Shown: positions 25,879-33,846 of the stretch, one piece after another
Numbering within the stretch: the stretch's first letter is position 1
Layout of the letters: each line of letters begins with the position of its first letter
Assembly (NCBI GenBank): GCA_945883235.1
Contig: CAMCXF010000018.1
Coordinates: 1-57,345, forward strand
Reading direction: 5' to 3'
Length of the DNA stretch: 57,345 nt
DNA from: Phenylobacterium deserti
Lineage (GTDB): Bacteria > Pseudomonadota > Alphaproteobacteria > Caulobacterales > Caulobacteraceae
Program-made: the position numbers and the translations under genes
The notes under the pieces: generated by a model
Told to the model about the DNA's origin: nothing
The model's database searches: none
The model's input: the letters and a program-made list of their open reading frames with translations, nothing else

Positions 25879-27420
25879 TTGGCCACAGTCGCAGCACCGG
25901 TGGGCGAAGTTCCGGCCGGCGGACAGGATTTCGGAACGCCAAGGTACCGGCTCTATGTGCTGATCGCGCTGACGGTCGTCTACACGCTCAACTTCATCGA
26001 CAGGAACCTGCTGGGCGTCGTCTCGCAGCCGATCATCGACCAGTTCGGGTTGTCAGACACCCAGTACGGCTTCCTTACCGGCCCGCCCTTCGCGCTGTTC
26101 TACGCCTTCATGGGCGTGCCGATCGCCATGGCGGCGGACCGCTTCAATCGCGTGGCGATCATCTCCATTTGCATTGCGATCTGGTCGCTGATGACCGCCT
26201 TGTGCGGCTTTGCCTCCGGGTTTCTGTTTCTGTTGCTGTGCCGGGTGGGCGTGGCCATCGGCGAGGCGGGCAGCACGCCCCCGTCGAACTCCCTGATCGG
26301 CGACTATTTCAAGCCGCGCAGCCGGGCCGGGGCGCTGGGCGTCTTTGGCATGGGCGTCACCATCGGCGGGGCATTTGCCTATGGTTTTGGCGGCCCGATC
26401 GGCGGCCTGACGAACGAAGCGGTGCTGGCCATGCTCGCCCCGATCGGCCTGGATGGCCTGCCTGCCTATATGGGCTGGACCGGCTCGTTCGGCTGGCGCT
26501 TCGCCTTCATCGGGCTGGGCATTCCCGGCCTGCTCATCGCAGCCGTGATGTTCTTCACCGTGAAGGAGCCACCGCGCGGATACTCCGATCCTCCGGGCAC
26601 TGTGCAGATGGAGAAGGCCAGTATCGTGGACACGCTGCGCCAGCTGGCGGGCAAGCCGACCTTCTGGACCATGGCCATGGGGGCATCGCTCGTGGCCTTT
26701 GTCGGCTATGGGCTGTTTGGTTTCCAGGCACCGATGGCTCAGCGGATCGCCGGCATCGGACCCGGCGAATTCGCGCTGACCTTTGGCGTGCCGCTGGCGC
26801 TGATTTCGGCGCTTGGCACGTTCCTCGGTGGCTGGCTGACCGCCCGGCTGTCGGGCCGCTACCGCACCGCCGTGGCGGTGATCCCGGGCATCGGCCTGCT
26901 GCTTGCCGTCCCATTCTATATCACTGCCTTCTACCAGATGGACCACGCCAGCGTTGCCGTGACGGCGGACGGCGCAAAGTACGTGCAGGGCCACTGGCCG
27001 GCGCTGATCACCTGGGGTCTGGGGGCGATGTTCCACTACGCCTACATCGGCGCCCAGTATACGATTGGTCAGGGGGTGGTATCGGCCCGCTCGCGCGCCT
27101 CTGCCATCGCCATATTGCTGGTGATGGTGGCCCTGATCGGCAACGGGGTCGGCCCCCAGGTGGTCGGCCTGCTCTCCGACATGTTCATGAATTTGCAGCT
27201 GCAAGCGTATGGCGCTGGCGGGGAGCTGACCAACGCGATCTGCCGGGCACGCGACCTGTCGGCGCTGCCGGAGGCCCAGCAACAGATCTGCCGCGCAGCC
27301 TATGGCGAGGGACTGCGACAGTCGCTGGTGGCTGTAACCTTGGTGTTCATCCCAGCCGCAGCTTTCTACTTCCTGGCTGCGCGCACCCTGGACAAGGACA
27401 TGGTCGCCAGCCGGCATTGA
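25879..27420 (+). CDS. Spinster-type MFS transporter
   Basis: 513 residues with 12 TM helices. NFIDRNLLGVVSQPI in TM1 and GEAGSTPPSNSLIGDYF in the middle of the N half are typical of the spinster-like MFS branch, common in alphaproteobacterial catabolic clusters. TTG at 25879 is chosen because GGGAG lies six bases upstream; a frame extension to 25801 has no ribosome site. Three other carriers later in the window (36128, 37561, 52759) share the TM1 N-R/K-Q or N-R-N pattern and the LSDTQ-like segment, so they are the same broad family. Substrate unknown. Confidence 0.85.
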   Translation: MATVAAPVGEVPAGGQDFGTPRYRLYVLIALTVVYTLNFIDRNLLGVVSQPIIDQFGLSDTQYGFLTGPPFALFYAFMGVPIAMAADRFNRVAIISICIAIWSLMTALCGFASGFLFLLLCRVGVAIGEAGSTPPSNSLIGDYFKPRSRAGALGVFGMGVTIGGAFAYGFGGPIGGLTNEAVLAMLAPIGLDGLPAYMGWTGSFGWRFAFIGLGIPGLLIAAVMFFTVKEPPRGYSDPPGTVQMEKASIVDTLRQLAGKPTFWTMAMGASLVAFVGYGLFGFQAPMAQRIAGIGPGEFALTFGVPLALISALGTFLGGWLTARLSGRYRTAVAVIPGIGLLLAVPFYITAFYQMDHASVAVTADGAKYVQGHWPALITWGLGAMFHYAYIGAQYTIGQGVVSARSRASAIAILLVMVALIGNGVGPQVVGLLSDMFMNLQLQAYGAGGELTNAICRARDLSALPEAQQQICRAAYGEGLRQSLVAVTLVFIPAAAFYFLAARTLDKDMVASRH

Positions 27421-27527
27421 AGATTGACGGTGTGTGCGGCGATTGTCGCCCCCCTGCGTGGCGGTGGAGCCAGCCTAACGGCAACCCGTCTCCAGTTTGG
27501 CGCACGGCGCCCAACCCCGAGCGGCCT

Positions 27528-27893
27528 TCAGGCCACGAGGAATTTCCACCCTGTCAGGATGGCGGAGCGTCGCGTCCGATGTTCCTGACGGCTGACGAGG
27601 TGGCGCTCCTGGTTGAAGTGATTGTGGAACGAGGCGTGGGTCGAGGCGAATTTCTGCAAACGCATAGCCTGAATCGCCCGCGAGCGGATCTTCGAGGCGA
27701 ACAGTCGCCCGCACCGGTTCACCCAAAGCCGCACGGTCTCATGGCAGATGTCCATGCCTTGCTCGAAGCTCAGGTATTCGACATTCCGGAGTGACAGCGC
27801 GAAACGCACGTACAGCATCACCGCCATCTGGATCACCTCCGATGAGGAATCGAACCAGCGGAACGGGTTGGCGGGCTTGGAATGGCGGGTCAT
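27528..27893 (-). pseudogene. IS6-family transposase with in-frame internal deletion
   Basis: 121 residues that join the N-terminus of an IS6-type transposase (NPFRWFDSSSEVIQMAVMLY, then GMDICHETVRLWVNRCG, the HTH) directly to its C-terminus (LQKFASTHASFHNHFNQERH). The whole DDE catalytic core of about 110 residues is missing, while the reading frame is kept across the joint near residue 83. The product could not transpose. I could not find convincing terminal inverted repeats. It marks the left edge of the accessory island. Stated family features are from memory of IS6-type transposases. Confidence 0.85.
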
Positions 27894-28020
27894 CGGAGCG
27901 TCACTCGCGGCCGAACCGCCGCATTGCGCTTCACCTGCCAAGACCCCTCGTCGAACTGTCCGGGCCAGGGGGTGCGGGATCGTAGCCGATCACCCCGCAT
28001 CCTGCGCGAATGAGCGCAGG

Positions 28021-28065
28021 GTTTGCCAAATGCGCATTGGATGATCTCCGAGATTTTCGGCAAAC
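28021..28065. repeat. Nested inverted repeats upstream of DUF697 copy 1
   Basis: GTTTGCC (28021-28027) pairs with GGCAAAC (28059-28065); inside lie the palindrome AATGCGCATT (28029-28038) and ATCTC-C-GAGAT (28044-28054). They could fold as a cruciform or leader RNA, or bind a regulator. They sit directly before a run of 11-bp repeats and about 120 bases before the DUF697 gene. Confidence 0.45.
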
Positions 28066-28120
28066 GCATCCCGACAGCATCCCGACAGCATCCCGAGAGC
28101 ATCCCGAGAGCATCCCGAGA
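28066..28120. repeat. Five tandem 11-bp repeats
   Basis: GCATCCCGACA occurs twice and GCATCCCGAGA three times without gaps, followed by a sixth partial unit GCACCC. The 11-base period is close to one helical turn, so every unit faces the same side of the DNA. It ends 63 bases before the DUF697 ATG. Copy number may vary by slippage. Confidence 0.85.
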
Positions 28121-28183
28121 GCACCCATCGGCGTGCTCGCTCACCCATCCGTCGCCGTAATCCCAACATCTGGAGATCACAAA

Positions 28184-28729
28184 ATGGCTACCAAGAAAAC
28201 TGAAGACGTTATCGCTGCTGCTGAAGTTGAAACGGGCGTCACGTCGCATGCCGCTGAGTCCGCCAAGGTCATCAGCACCTACGCCGCGATGTCGGCCGGT
28301 TTCGGCCTGGTCCCGTTCCCGATCATCGATGTCGTCGCGATTGCCGGCACCCAGTACAAGATGATCGCCGAACTGGCGCGCATCCACGATGTGGACGCCT
28401 CGAAGGAGCGCGTCAGGTCGGCGGTGATCTCGGTTCTCGGCGGCGGCGTTCCCACGCTGCTGAACGCCACCATGCTTAACTCGCTGGTCAAGGGCGTGCC
28501 GGTTGTAGGGTCTTTCCTCGGCCTGGCGCTGCTCCCGGCCATGGCGGGGGTGACCACCGCCGCGCTCGGCCGGGTCTTTGCCCAGCACTTCGAAGCGGGC
28601 GGTACCCTGCTGTCGCTGGATGCGAAGGTGATCCGCGCCCACTTCCAGGCCGAGTTCGAGGCCCTGAAGGAAAAGGCGTCGAAGAAGCCGGCCGCCGCGG
28701 TCAATGACGCGGAACTGGTCGCCGCCTAG
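28184..28729 (+). CDS. DUF697-type membrane protein, copy 1
   Basis: 181 residues: a short polar N-terminus, a hydrophobic GFGLVPFPIIDVVAIAGTQ segment, VISVLGGGVPTLLNATML, a second hydrophobic GLALLPAMAGVTTAALGRVF block, and a basic C-terminal tail. This is the DUF697 (YcjF-like) pattern, proteins of unknown function often tied to GTPases or membrane stress. GGAG eight bases upstream supports the ATG. A near-identical copy lies inverted at 54440-54979; the last ~145 residues hardly differ. In both places it precedes a small two-TM gene with a hairpin between, and neighbours a TonB-dependent receptor and MFS genes. Confidence 0.82.
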   Translation: MATKKTEDVIAAAEVETGVTSHAAESAKVISTYAAMSAGFGLVPFPIIDVVAIAGTQYKMIAELARIHDVDASKERVRSAVISVLGGGVPTLLNATMLNSLVKGVPVVGSFLGLALLPAMAGVTTAALGRVFAQHFEAGGTLLSLDAKVIRAHFQAEFEALKEKASKKPAAAVNDAELVAA

Positions 28730-28750
28730 ACGGATCTACTGACCTGCGGG

Positions 28751-28813
28751 CTGGGACCTGTGGGCTGCGCGCACGCGCGGTCCGCAGGCCCCAGCCGTTT
28801 CTCTTTTTTCTGC
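28751..28813 (+). terminator. Rho-independent terminator/attenuator after DUF697 copy 1
   Basis: A 15-bp stem (28757-28788, three G-U wobbles, loop of two) with an outer CTGGG/CCCAG extension is followed by TTTCTCTTTTTT. It lies between the DUF697 stop and the small TM gene, so it should reduce expression of the genes downstream unless they have their own promoter. The inverted copy has the same hairpin at 54376-54430. Confidence 0.75.
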
Positions 28814-28821
28814 GAGGCCGA

Positions 28822-29043
28822 ATGATCTCCATGATCCCGATGATTGTCTATGCGCTGCTTTGCCTGATGGTGACGGTGCTGGCATTCCGCGCACGCGGCG
28901 GCTTCCTGCTGTACCTCGTGCTCTCGGTTGCCCTGACCCCTATTGTCGGCCTGTTGATCCTGTTCCTGGCCAACCCCGACTTCGCCCGTTCCCTGAGCAA
29001 GCCCAAGCCCGAGGCCAGTAGCAAGCCCCAGACCGAGGTCTGA
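28822..29043 (+). CDS. Small two-TM protein, copy 1
   Basis: 73 residues: MISMIPMIVYALLCLMVTVL forms the first TM helix, then RARGG, a second helix (about 27-49) ending FLANPDFARS, and a Lys/Pro/Ser-rich polar tail. No family name recognised. A 65-residue copy lies at 54167-54364 with the same order after a DUF697 gene. The turn sequence between the helices and LANPDFAR are identical in both copies, whereas the tails differ. It may be a small subunit or partner of the DUF697 protein; only conserved adjacency supports that. Confidence 0.75.
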   Translation: MISMIPMIVYALLCLMVTVLAFRARGGFLLYLVLSVALTPIVGLLILFLANPDFARSLSKPKPEASSKPQTEV

Positions 29044-29053
29044 GTTCGCACTC

Positions 29054-30112
29054 ATGCTCTCCCCCCGCGAAAGGTCGAGGCCCAGGTTTGTCCGCAAGCT
29101 ATGGAGCGCCACAGCCAAACTTAGGGGCACCCTGTTAAGGCATTTCACGGGGCTGCTGCTTGTGGCGCTGGTCCTGGCGGCCATTATCGTCTTCCTCAGC
29201 CCCTACATCTTCAAGCAGGTACCGGCAGGCTACGTCGGCGTGCTGTATCGGCCCTGGGCGGGCGGCACCGTTTTGTCGTCCGCTCTGCGTGAGGGGCGCA
29301 GCTTTGTGCTGCCCTGGAACAGGGTGATCAACTACGACGCCCGCGTTCAGACCTACACGGAAACATTCGAGGCCATTACAAGTGACGACCTTCATATTAA
29401 AATGGAGGTTACTTATCGCTTCCGGACGCTAGAGACGTCGATCGGGCGTCTGCACAAGGTGGTCGGACCAGATTACCGCAAAAAATTGCTGGACCCGGCG
29501 ATATCGTCTGGTCTTCGTGAGGAAGTTTCGAAATATCAAGCGGTCGATGTTTACGGCGTTGCTCGCACAAAAATACAGAGGCAAGTCTACGAAGATGTCG
29601 TCTCTCCGCTGAATAACAACATGATCACGGCGGTCCCGCAAGATATCGCAGCGATCAATACCAAGGCCGCAGCCTTTGGCCGCCTCAAGCTGTCCGAAAC
29701 CTCCAACGGGAACCTAATTGAGTTGATGGATGTCTTGATCAAGACGGTCACGCTTCCTGCCACAGTGCGTGCGGCGATCGAGCGCAAGCAAGAAGCTGAT
29801 CAACTCGCCCAGGAGTACATATATCGGATCGCGAAGGAAAAACTTGAAGCCGAGCGCAAGGAGATCGAGGGGCGCGGCATCGCGGCGTTCCAGCGGCAGG
29901 TCGAGCCTGGAATTACGCCAAGCTATCTGAAGTGGCGCGGGATCGAGGCCACCCTAAGCCTCGCACAATCGGAAAACTCCAAGGTCGTGATCGTCGGTGG
30001 CCAGAACGGGCTTCCGTTGATCTTCAACGCCGACGACGGGTCCAACGCCGCACCGAAGGCCAAGCCCAAACCCCAGGCCAAGGCCGCTCCACCCCCGAAG
30101 GCACCGCAGTGA
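29054..30112 (+). CDS. SPFH/Band 7 (prohibitin-like) membrane protein
   Basis: 352 residues: one TM helix at about 31-50, an SPFH core starting PAGYVGVLYRPWAGG, a long coiled-coil from about 235 (ERKQEADQLAQEYIYRIAKEKLEAERKEIEGRG) and a Pro/Lys/Ala-rich tail. Prohibitin-like proteins form large ring scaffolds in the membrane and organise proteases or transporters. It begins 10 bases after the small TM gene, so it likely shares its transcript, although no ribosome site is evident at the ATG. Its stop overlaps the start of a small peptide gene by four bases. It may scaffold the exporter that follows. Confidence 0.83.
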   Translation: MLSPRERSRPRFVRKLWSATAKLRGTLLRHFTGLLLVALVLAAIIVFLSPYIFKQVPAGYVGVLYRPWAGGTVLSSALREGRSFVLPWNRVINYDARVQTYTETFEAITSDDLHIKMEVTYRFRTLETSIGRLHKVVGPDYRKKLLDPAISSGLREEVSKYQAVDVYGVARTKIQRQVYEDVVSPLNNNMITAVPQDIAAINTKAAAFGRLKLSETSNGNLIELMDVLIKTVTLPATVRAAIERKQEADQLAQEYIYRIAKEKLEAERKEIEGRGIAAFQRQVEPGITPSYLKWRGIEATLSLAQSENSKVVIVGGQNGLPLIFNADDGSNAAPKAKPKPQAKAAPPPKAPQ

Positions 30113-30240
30113 GCCTCAGGACCGCGTTTTCCGGAGCGTCGAGCCCCGCCAGCGCTGCCACAGCTTCCCCCCAAGGCGTAGCTTCGCACGATCCCGACGG
30201 CCCGATTCTCATGAGACCGGAGAATTCCGCGTGGCTTTGA
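30109..30240 (+). CDS. Small 43-residue peptide gene between SPFH and ABC exporter
   Basis: A GTG-started frame of 43 codons. The GTG overlaps the SPFH stop as GTGA, GAAGG lies seven bases upstream, and its TGA overlaps the first ten bases of the ABC exporter gene, so it fills the gap exactly. The product starts (M)SLRTAFSGASSPASAATAS and ends GPILMRPENSAWL, with no cysteine and no TM segment. Its place directly before a cyclic-peptide-type exporter makes it a candidate precursor peptide; a chance frame or a coupling device is the alternative. No modifying enzyme of a known RiPP class is adjacent. Confidence 0.5.
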   Translation: MSLRTAFSGASSPASAATASPQGVASHDPDGPILMRPENSAWL

Positions 30241-31877
30241 TCCAATTGTTCTGGAAGTCCGCAGACGCCATCCGGTGGCGGTTCCTGGTGCTGGTCTTTC
30301 TGTCGGCGGCCTCGAATACCGCTGTGATGATGCTGATCAGTGCTGTTGGAAAGTCCGGCGTGACGCTCGTCGCGCTACGCAATCTGATCCTTTTCGGGCT
30401 GGCCATCGCGATCTTCGTCATCTCGCAGAGGAGGATGCTTACCGAGGTGTCTTCGCGGATTGAAGCGATGATCCATGATATCCGAATTGATCTTCTGGAA
30501 CGCGCCAAGGCCTCCGAGGTGCTGCAGATCGACGAGGTGGGCCGCGCCGATCTTTACAACGGGCTTAGCCGCGCGACGCAAGTCATCTCCCAGGTCACGC
30601 CAAACCTGGTCATCTCGATGCAGTCGGTCGTCCTGCTCACCCTGGCGTCCTGCTATATTATGTACCTGTCGCCACTGGCCTTTGGCCTCTGGTTTTGCGT
30701 GATTGCGACGACGATAGGTCTTCACCTCGTCCGATTTGCCAAGGCATCCGAGTTGCTCGCCGAGGTGACTGAGGAAGAAGGCAAACTGCTGTCCGGATTC
30801 TCTGACGTCTTTGATGGTTTCCGAGAACTGAAGATCAGTTCCGCCAAGATGGCGGACGTTTCAGGCGACATCAAGCGGTCAGCTCTTAATGCCCAGGACA
30901 AGAAGGTAAAATTCCAGCACTTGTTCGCAAAAGACTACACGTTCTCGACCACCAGCTTTTTTCTTATGGCTGGCCTGATGGCTTTCGTGATTCCGGTCAT
31001 GACCAAGGCCGATACAGCTACTTCGACATCCCTGACCATGGCGAGCCTGTTCATGTTGGGGCCGGTGGGCAGCATCGCCTACAGCTTGTCGCTGCTGCAG
31101 CAGGCCAACGCGGCGGCCCGGGAAATTACCGAACTCGAAGGCCGGCTCGCAGCCGTTCCACCCGCCGAACAAGTATTCGCTGACACGGGACGCTTCGGCG
31201 AATTCCAGCGTCTTGAAATGCGCGGCGTCTCGTTTCGGTATGAAGGCCGCGAAGGTGAGCGGGACTTCCGCGTTGGGCCGATCGACCTGGAACTTCACCG
31301 CGGCGAGGTCGTCTTCATCACCGGAGGTAATGGATCCGGGAAGACGACCCTGGTCTCGTTGCTTCTGGACCTCTACCCACCCACGGAAGGCTCGGTATGC
31401 CTTGATGGGGTCAGGATCGAGGGCGCGCTACGGACCGCTTATCGTGACCTCTTCTCGGTCATTTTTTCCGGCGGCCATCTTTTCTCCCGGATCTATGGGC
31501 TGCCTGAAACGAGCGACGCCGAGGCGATGGAGTTGATCCGTCTGCTCGAACTGGAGAGCAAGGTCAGTCTCCGGAACGGCGCCTTCAGCACGACGAAGCT
31601 GTCGGCGGGACAGCGCAAGCGACTATCTCTCATAGCTGCCATGCTCGAGCGCAAGCCGGTCTATGTATTCGACGAATGGGCAGCAGATCAGGACCCATAT
31701 TTCAGATCAAAATTCTACAATGATATAATTCCTCGCCTAAAATCCGCAGGATCTACAGTCATTGCCATAACGCACGATGAAAAATACTTTGGATGTGCGG
31801 ACCGTCGATTTGATATCAGTGAAGGTATATTGTCCGAACAATATGACGATCCGAAAAATTCTCTTGCAGCTGAATGA
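30231..31877 (+). CDS. Cyclic-peptide-type ABC exporter (SyrD/PvdE-like)
   Basis: 548 residues, a fused half-transporter: about six TM helices to residue 300, then an ATPase with Walker A GGNGSGKTT (Lys371), signature LSAGQRKRL, Walker B VYVFDEW (Asp481, Glu482) and a late H-loop THDEKYF. The layout and the LSAGQRKRLSL motif match the cyclic peptide/siderophore exporter group that includes SyrD and PvdE. It should move a peptide or peptide-like compound from cytoplasm to periplasm. The GTG at 30231 has GGAG eight bases upstream. The last 200 bases are richer in A+T than the rest. Confidence 0.88.
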   Translation: MALIQLFWKSADAIRWRFLVLVFLSAASNTAVMMLISAVGKSGVTLVALRNLILFGLAIAIFVISQRRMLTEVSSRIEAMIHDIRIDLLERAKASEVLQIDEVGRADLYNGLSRATQVISQVTPNLVISMQSVVLLTLASCYIMYLSPLAFGLWFCVIATTIGLHLVRFAKASELLAEVTEEEGKLLSGFSDVFDGFRELKISSAKMADVSGDIKRSALNAQDKKVKFQHLFAKDYTFSTTSFFLMAGLMAFVIPVMTKADTATSTSLTMASLFMLGPVGSIAYSLSLLQQANAAAREITELEGRLAAVPPAEQVFADTGRFGEFQRLEMRGVSFRYEGREGERDFRVGPIDLELHRGEVVFITGGNGSGKTTLVSLLLDLYPPTEGSVCLDGVRIEGALRTAYRDLFSVIFSGGHLFSRIYGLPETSDAEAMELIRLLELESKVSLRNGAFSTTKLSAGQRKRLSLIAAMLERKPVYVFDEWAADQDPYFRSKFYNDIIPRLKSAGSTVIAITHDEKYFGCADRRFDISEGILSEQYDDPKNSLAAE

Positions 31878-31904
31878 TAACTATAACTCGACTGCTAGTT
31901 ATCA
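31875..31904 (+). other. Inverted repeat between ABC exporter and secretin genes
   Basis: TGATAACTA (31875-31883) and TAGTTATCA (31896-31904) form a perfect 9-bp stem with a 12-base loop, beginning on the ABC stop codon and ending 56 bases before the secretin ATG. There is no T-run, so an operator or an mRNA-stabilising hairpin is more likely than a terminator. Confidence 0.5.
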
Positions 31905-31960
31905 GTTTCAAATTTCATCAGGCTTTGAATCCAGTAAGCCTCAAAAAACAAGGGTTTTCC

Positions 31961-33787
31961 ATGATTGTGCAGAGGACGTTTTCAGCGTTGGTCGCTGCGT
32001 TAGCGGCAAGTTCGGCCCTGGCCGCCGAAGCCGGCTCTGCGATGAGCGCGAGCGCGGCGGCGCGGGCCTCTGCCTACTGGCGGCAGGAGTCGGCGAGCGC
32101 GTTGGTGAACCGCGCCCTGCAGTCTGATCCGCGCAACCCGCGCCTGAACTACCTGAACGGCCTGATCTACGACGCGAAGTCGACACCCGCCGCCGGCCGC
32201 GAGCTTGCGCGGGTGGGATACGAGGTCGCTCTACGGAACGATCCGACGTTCTGGCCTGCAGCTTATCAGTTGGGCCTCCTGGCCATGGACAATCGCGATG
32301 CCCTGCTGGCGGAGCGCTGGCTGCTAACCGCCGCCGCCTATGCCCCGCGGGAGGCCATCGTGGCCTACGCGCTGGCCCGGGCCGCCTATTGCGCCGGAGA
32401 CTACGGAACGGCGGCTGCCGCTCTTGAGCGTGCCCTTGCGATCTCGCCTCCGGACAGCCGCGACAGCTATCTCACCGCCTCGCTGGTGAAGGCCGCAACC
32501 GGCGACGGCGCCGGCGCTTCGGCCTGGCTGTCGCGCTATCGCGGCGTGGCCGACGACGTTCGCTACGATGAGGCCCGGGATCGCACGCAGGAGCTGCTGA
32601 CGCGGGTGATGTATCAGGCCGCACCCGTACCTTCGGGAACCGCACCGGCCGCGCCCTCGGCGCCTTCGGCGCCAGTAGGAACTGTTGTATATGTATTGCC
32701 TGGAACCGCACCGCCTGCGCCCGCGGTGCCTCCGGCGCCAGCGGGAACTGTTGTATATGTAATGCCCGGAAGCGCACCGGTCGCGCCCGCGGCACCCGCG
32801 GCACCTCCGGCGCCTCCCAAGCCCCTTGATCTGGCCCAGAACCGGACGGCCGTGATCGACGTCATATTCCTTCGGCGTGACATGAGCAGCTCGACGGGCC
32901 AAGGGCTCAATGTGCTGGACTTGTTGAACCTGAATTTCGCCGCCAGTCTCGTGAATTCGGCCACAGACAAGGTTCGTGACCGATCCACTGACACTGTGAC
33001 GTCCAACACCGGAACGAATTCGCGTTCGGTGAACATCGACGTGCCGGCGGTTAAATATTCTCTCAACATTGCCAACGCGAGCGGCGGTTTGTCGACCATT
33101 GAGGGGCATCCGAGCCTGTTGGTCTACGACGGGCAGTCGTCCAGCCTCTTTTCGGGCCAAACCATCACCTACGGCGTCTCCGGAAATCTCGGCGGTGCAA
33201 CTTTCACCAAGGATATCGGTCTGCTGCTAACGGTGAAGCCGCAGTTCCGCAACGCGGGCCCGGTCAACCTGGCCGTGACCGCGACGATGGAAACGCTCTT
33301 CAACGGCGGCCTCAGTTCGTTCTCCGAGGAAATTGCGACCCAGAAGGATTCGACGATCATCGTTGCCGATCTTAATTTCAATCAGGCCATGCTGGTATCC
33401 GGAGGGTCTCTCTACAAGAAGAACTACGGACGGTCGCAGGTACCGGGTCTGGGATCCATCCCGGGCTTCGATATGGCCTTCCGCCGGCGCTCGACCACCG
33501 AGCAGCGCACGGACCTCTACGTGCTGATGGCGCTTCGGAAAGCTGATGACGATGGCTCGGATGTTCGCACGGAACTGCGTCGCCAGATCGACAAACTTCT
33601 GGAGAACGCCGGGAAGTCGATCTCTTCGCTGGATGTCGCCAACACAGGGCCATCGCTCGTCGAGCCCCGTGCCGAATTTTACCAGGTGGAAAATCCCGGT
33701 CGGCGGCTTGATGGCGCGTACATCACGCGGCTGGGCTTCACGCCGGACATTCTCGGCACCGAGCGTATTTCAAGTTCTCACCGCTAG
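31961..33787 (+). CDS. TPR-secretin outer-membrane channel protein
   Basis: 608 residues: a signal peptide (to about residue 21), TPR-like helical repeats to about 220, a Pro/Ala linker with two 22-residue units each containing GTVVYVxPG, then a secretin C-domain. The secretin part shows GLLLTVKPQF, EEIATQKDSTIIVADL and the hallmark VPGLGSIPGFDMAF followed by DLYVLMALR. Secretins form large gated outer-membrane pores. The usual N0-N1 ring domains and the rest of a type II, III, Tad or pilus system are absent. AAGGG supports the ATG at 31961. Next to an inner-membrane exporter it could be the outer-membrane exit. Confidence 0.85.
   Translation: MIVQRTFSALVAALAASSALAAEAGSAMSASAAARASAYWRQESASALVNRALQSDPRNPRLNYLNGLIYDAKSTPAAGRELARVGYEVALRNDPTFWPAAYQLGLLAMDNRDALLAERWLLTAAAYAPREAIVAYALARAAYCAGDYGTAAAALERALAISPPDSRDSYLTASLVKAATGDGAGASAWLSRYRGVADDVRYDEARDRTQELLTRVMYQAAPVPSGTAPAAPSAPSAPVGTVVYVLPGTAPPAPAVPPAPAGTVVYVMPGSAPVAPAAPAAPPAPPKPLDLAQNRTAVIDVIFLRRDMSSSTGQGLNVLDLLNLNFAASLVNSATDKVRDRSTDTVTSNTGTNSRSVNIDVPAVKYSLNIANASGGLSTIEGHPSLLVYDGQSSSLFSGQTITYGVSGNLGGATFTKDIGLLLTVKPQFRNAGPVNLAVTATMETLFNGGLSSFSEEIATQKDSTIIVADLNFNQAMLVSGGSLYKKNYGRSQVPGLGSIPGFDMAFRRRSTTEQRTDLYVLMALRKADDDGSDVRTELRRQIDKLLENAGKSISSLDVANTGPSLVEPRAEFYQVENPGRRLDGAYITRLGFTPDILGTERISSSHR
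32678..32809 (+). repeat. Two 66-bp in-frame repeats in the secretin linker
   Basis: GGAACTGTTGTATATGTA recurs at exactly 66 bases (32678 and 32744), each followed by a Pro/Ala-coding stretch. The repeats encode two GTVVYVxPG-type strands in a disordered linker between the TPR and secretin parts. Confidence 0.75.
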
Positions 33788-33795
33788 CTCCGCCA

Positions 33796-33816
33796 CTGAG
33801 CTGCTTCGAGGCTCAG
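33796..33816 (+). terminator. Weak hairpin after secretin gene
   Basis: CTGAGC and GCTCAG form a 6-bp stem with a 9-base loop nine bases after the secretin stop, followed by the T-rich TATTTTCATT. It may be a weak terminator before the TonB-dependent receptor gene. Confidence 0.35.
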
Positions 33817-33846
33817 CCGATATTTTCATTCAAATTTAGAAAATTT

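Larger units (their letters stand above)
28184..29010 (+). repeat. Inverted duplication, left arm (DUF697 + small TM)
   Basis: About 0.8 kb that recurs in reverse orientation at 54200-54979. The 3' half of the DUF697 gene is nearly identical at base level and the hairpin between the genes is conserved. The arms are 25 kb apart and enclose the secretin, signalling and glycosyltransferase genes. Confidence 0.85.

Noticed and set aside
26053..27417. 454-codon minus-strand frame over the MFS gene
   Set aside because: His/Arg/Gln-rich antisense frame; the plus frame has 12 clear TM helices.
28066..28120. CRISPR array
   Set aside because: Units are only 11 bases with no spacers; this is a simple tandem repeat and no cas gene is present.
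31961..33787. Part of a type II, Tad or type IV pilus system
   Set aside because: No ATPase, prepilin, prepilin peptidase or inner-membrane platform gene is nearby.
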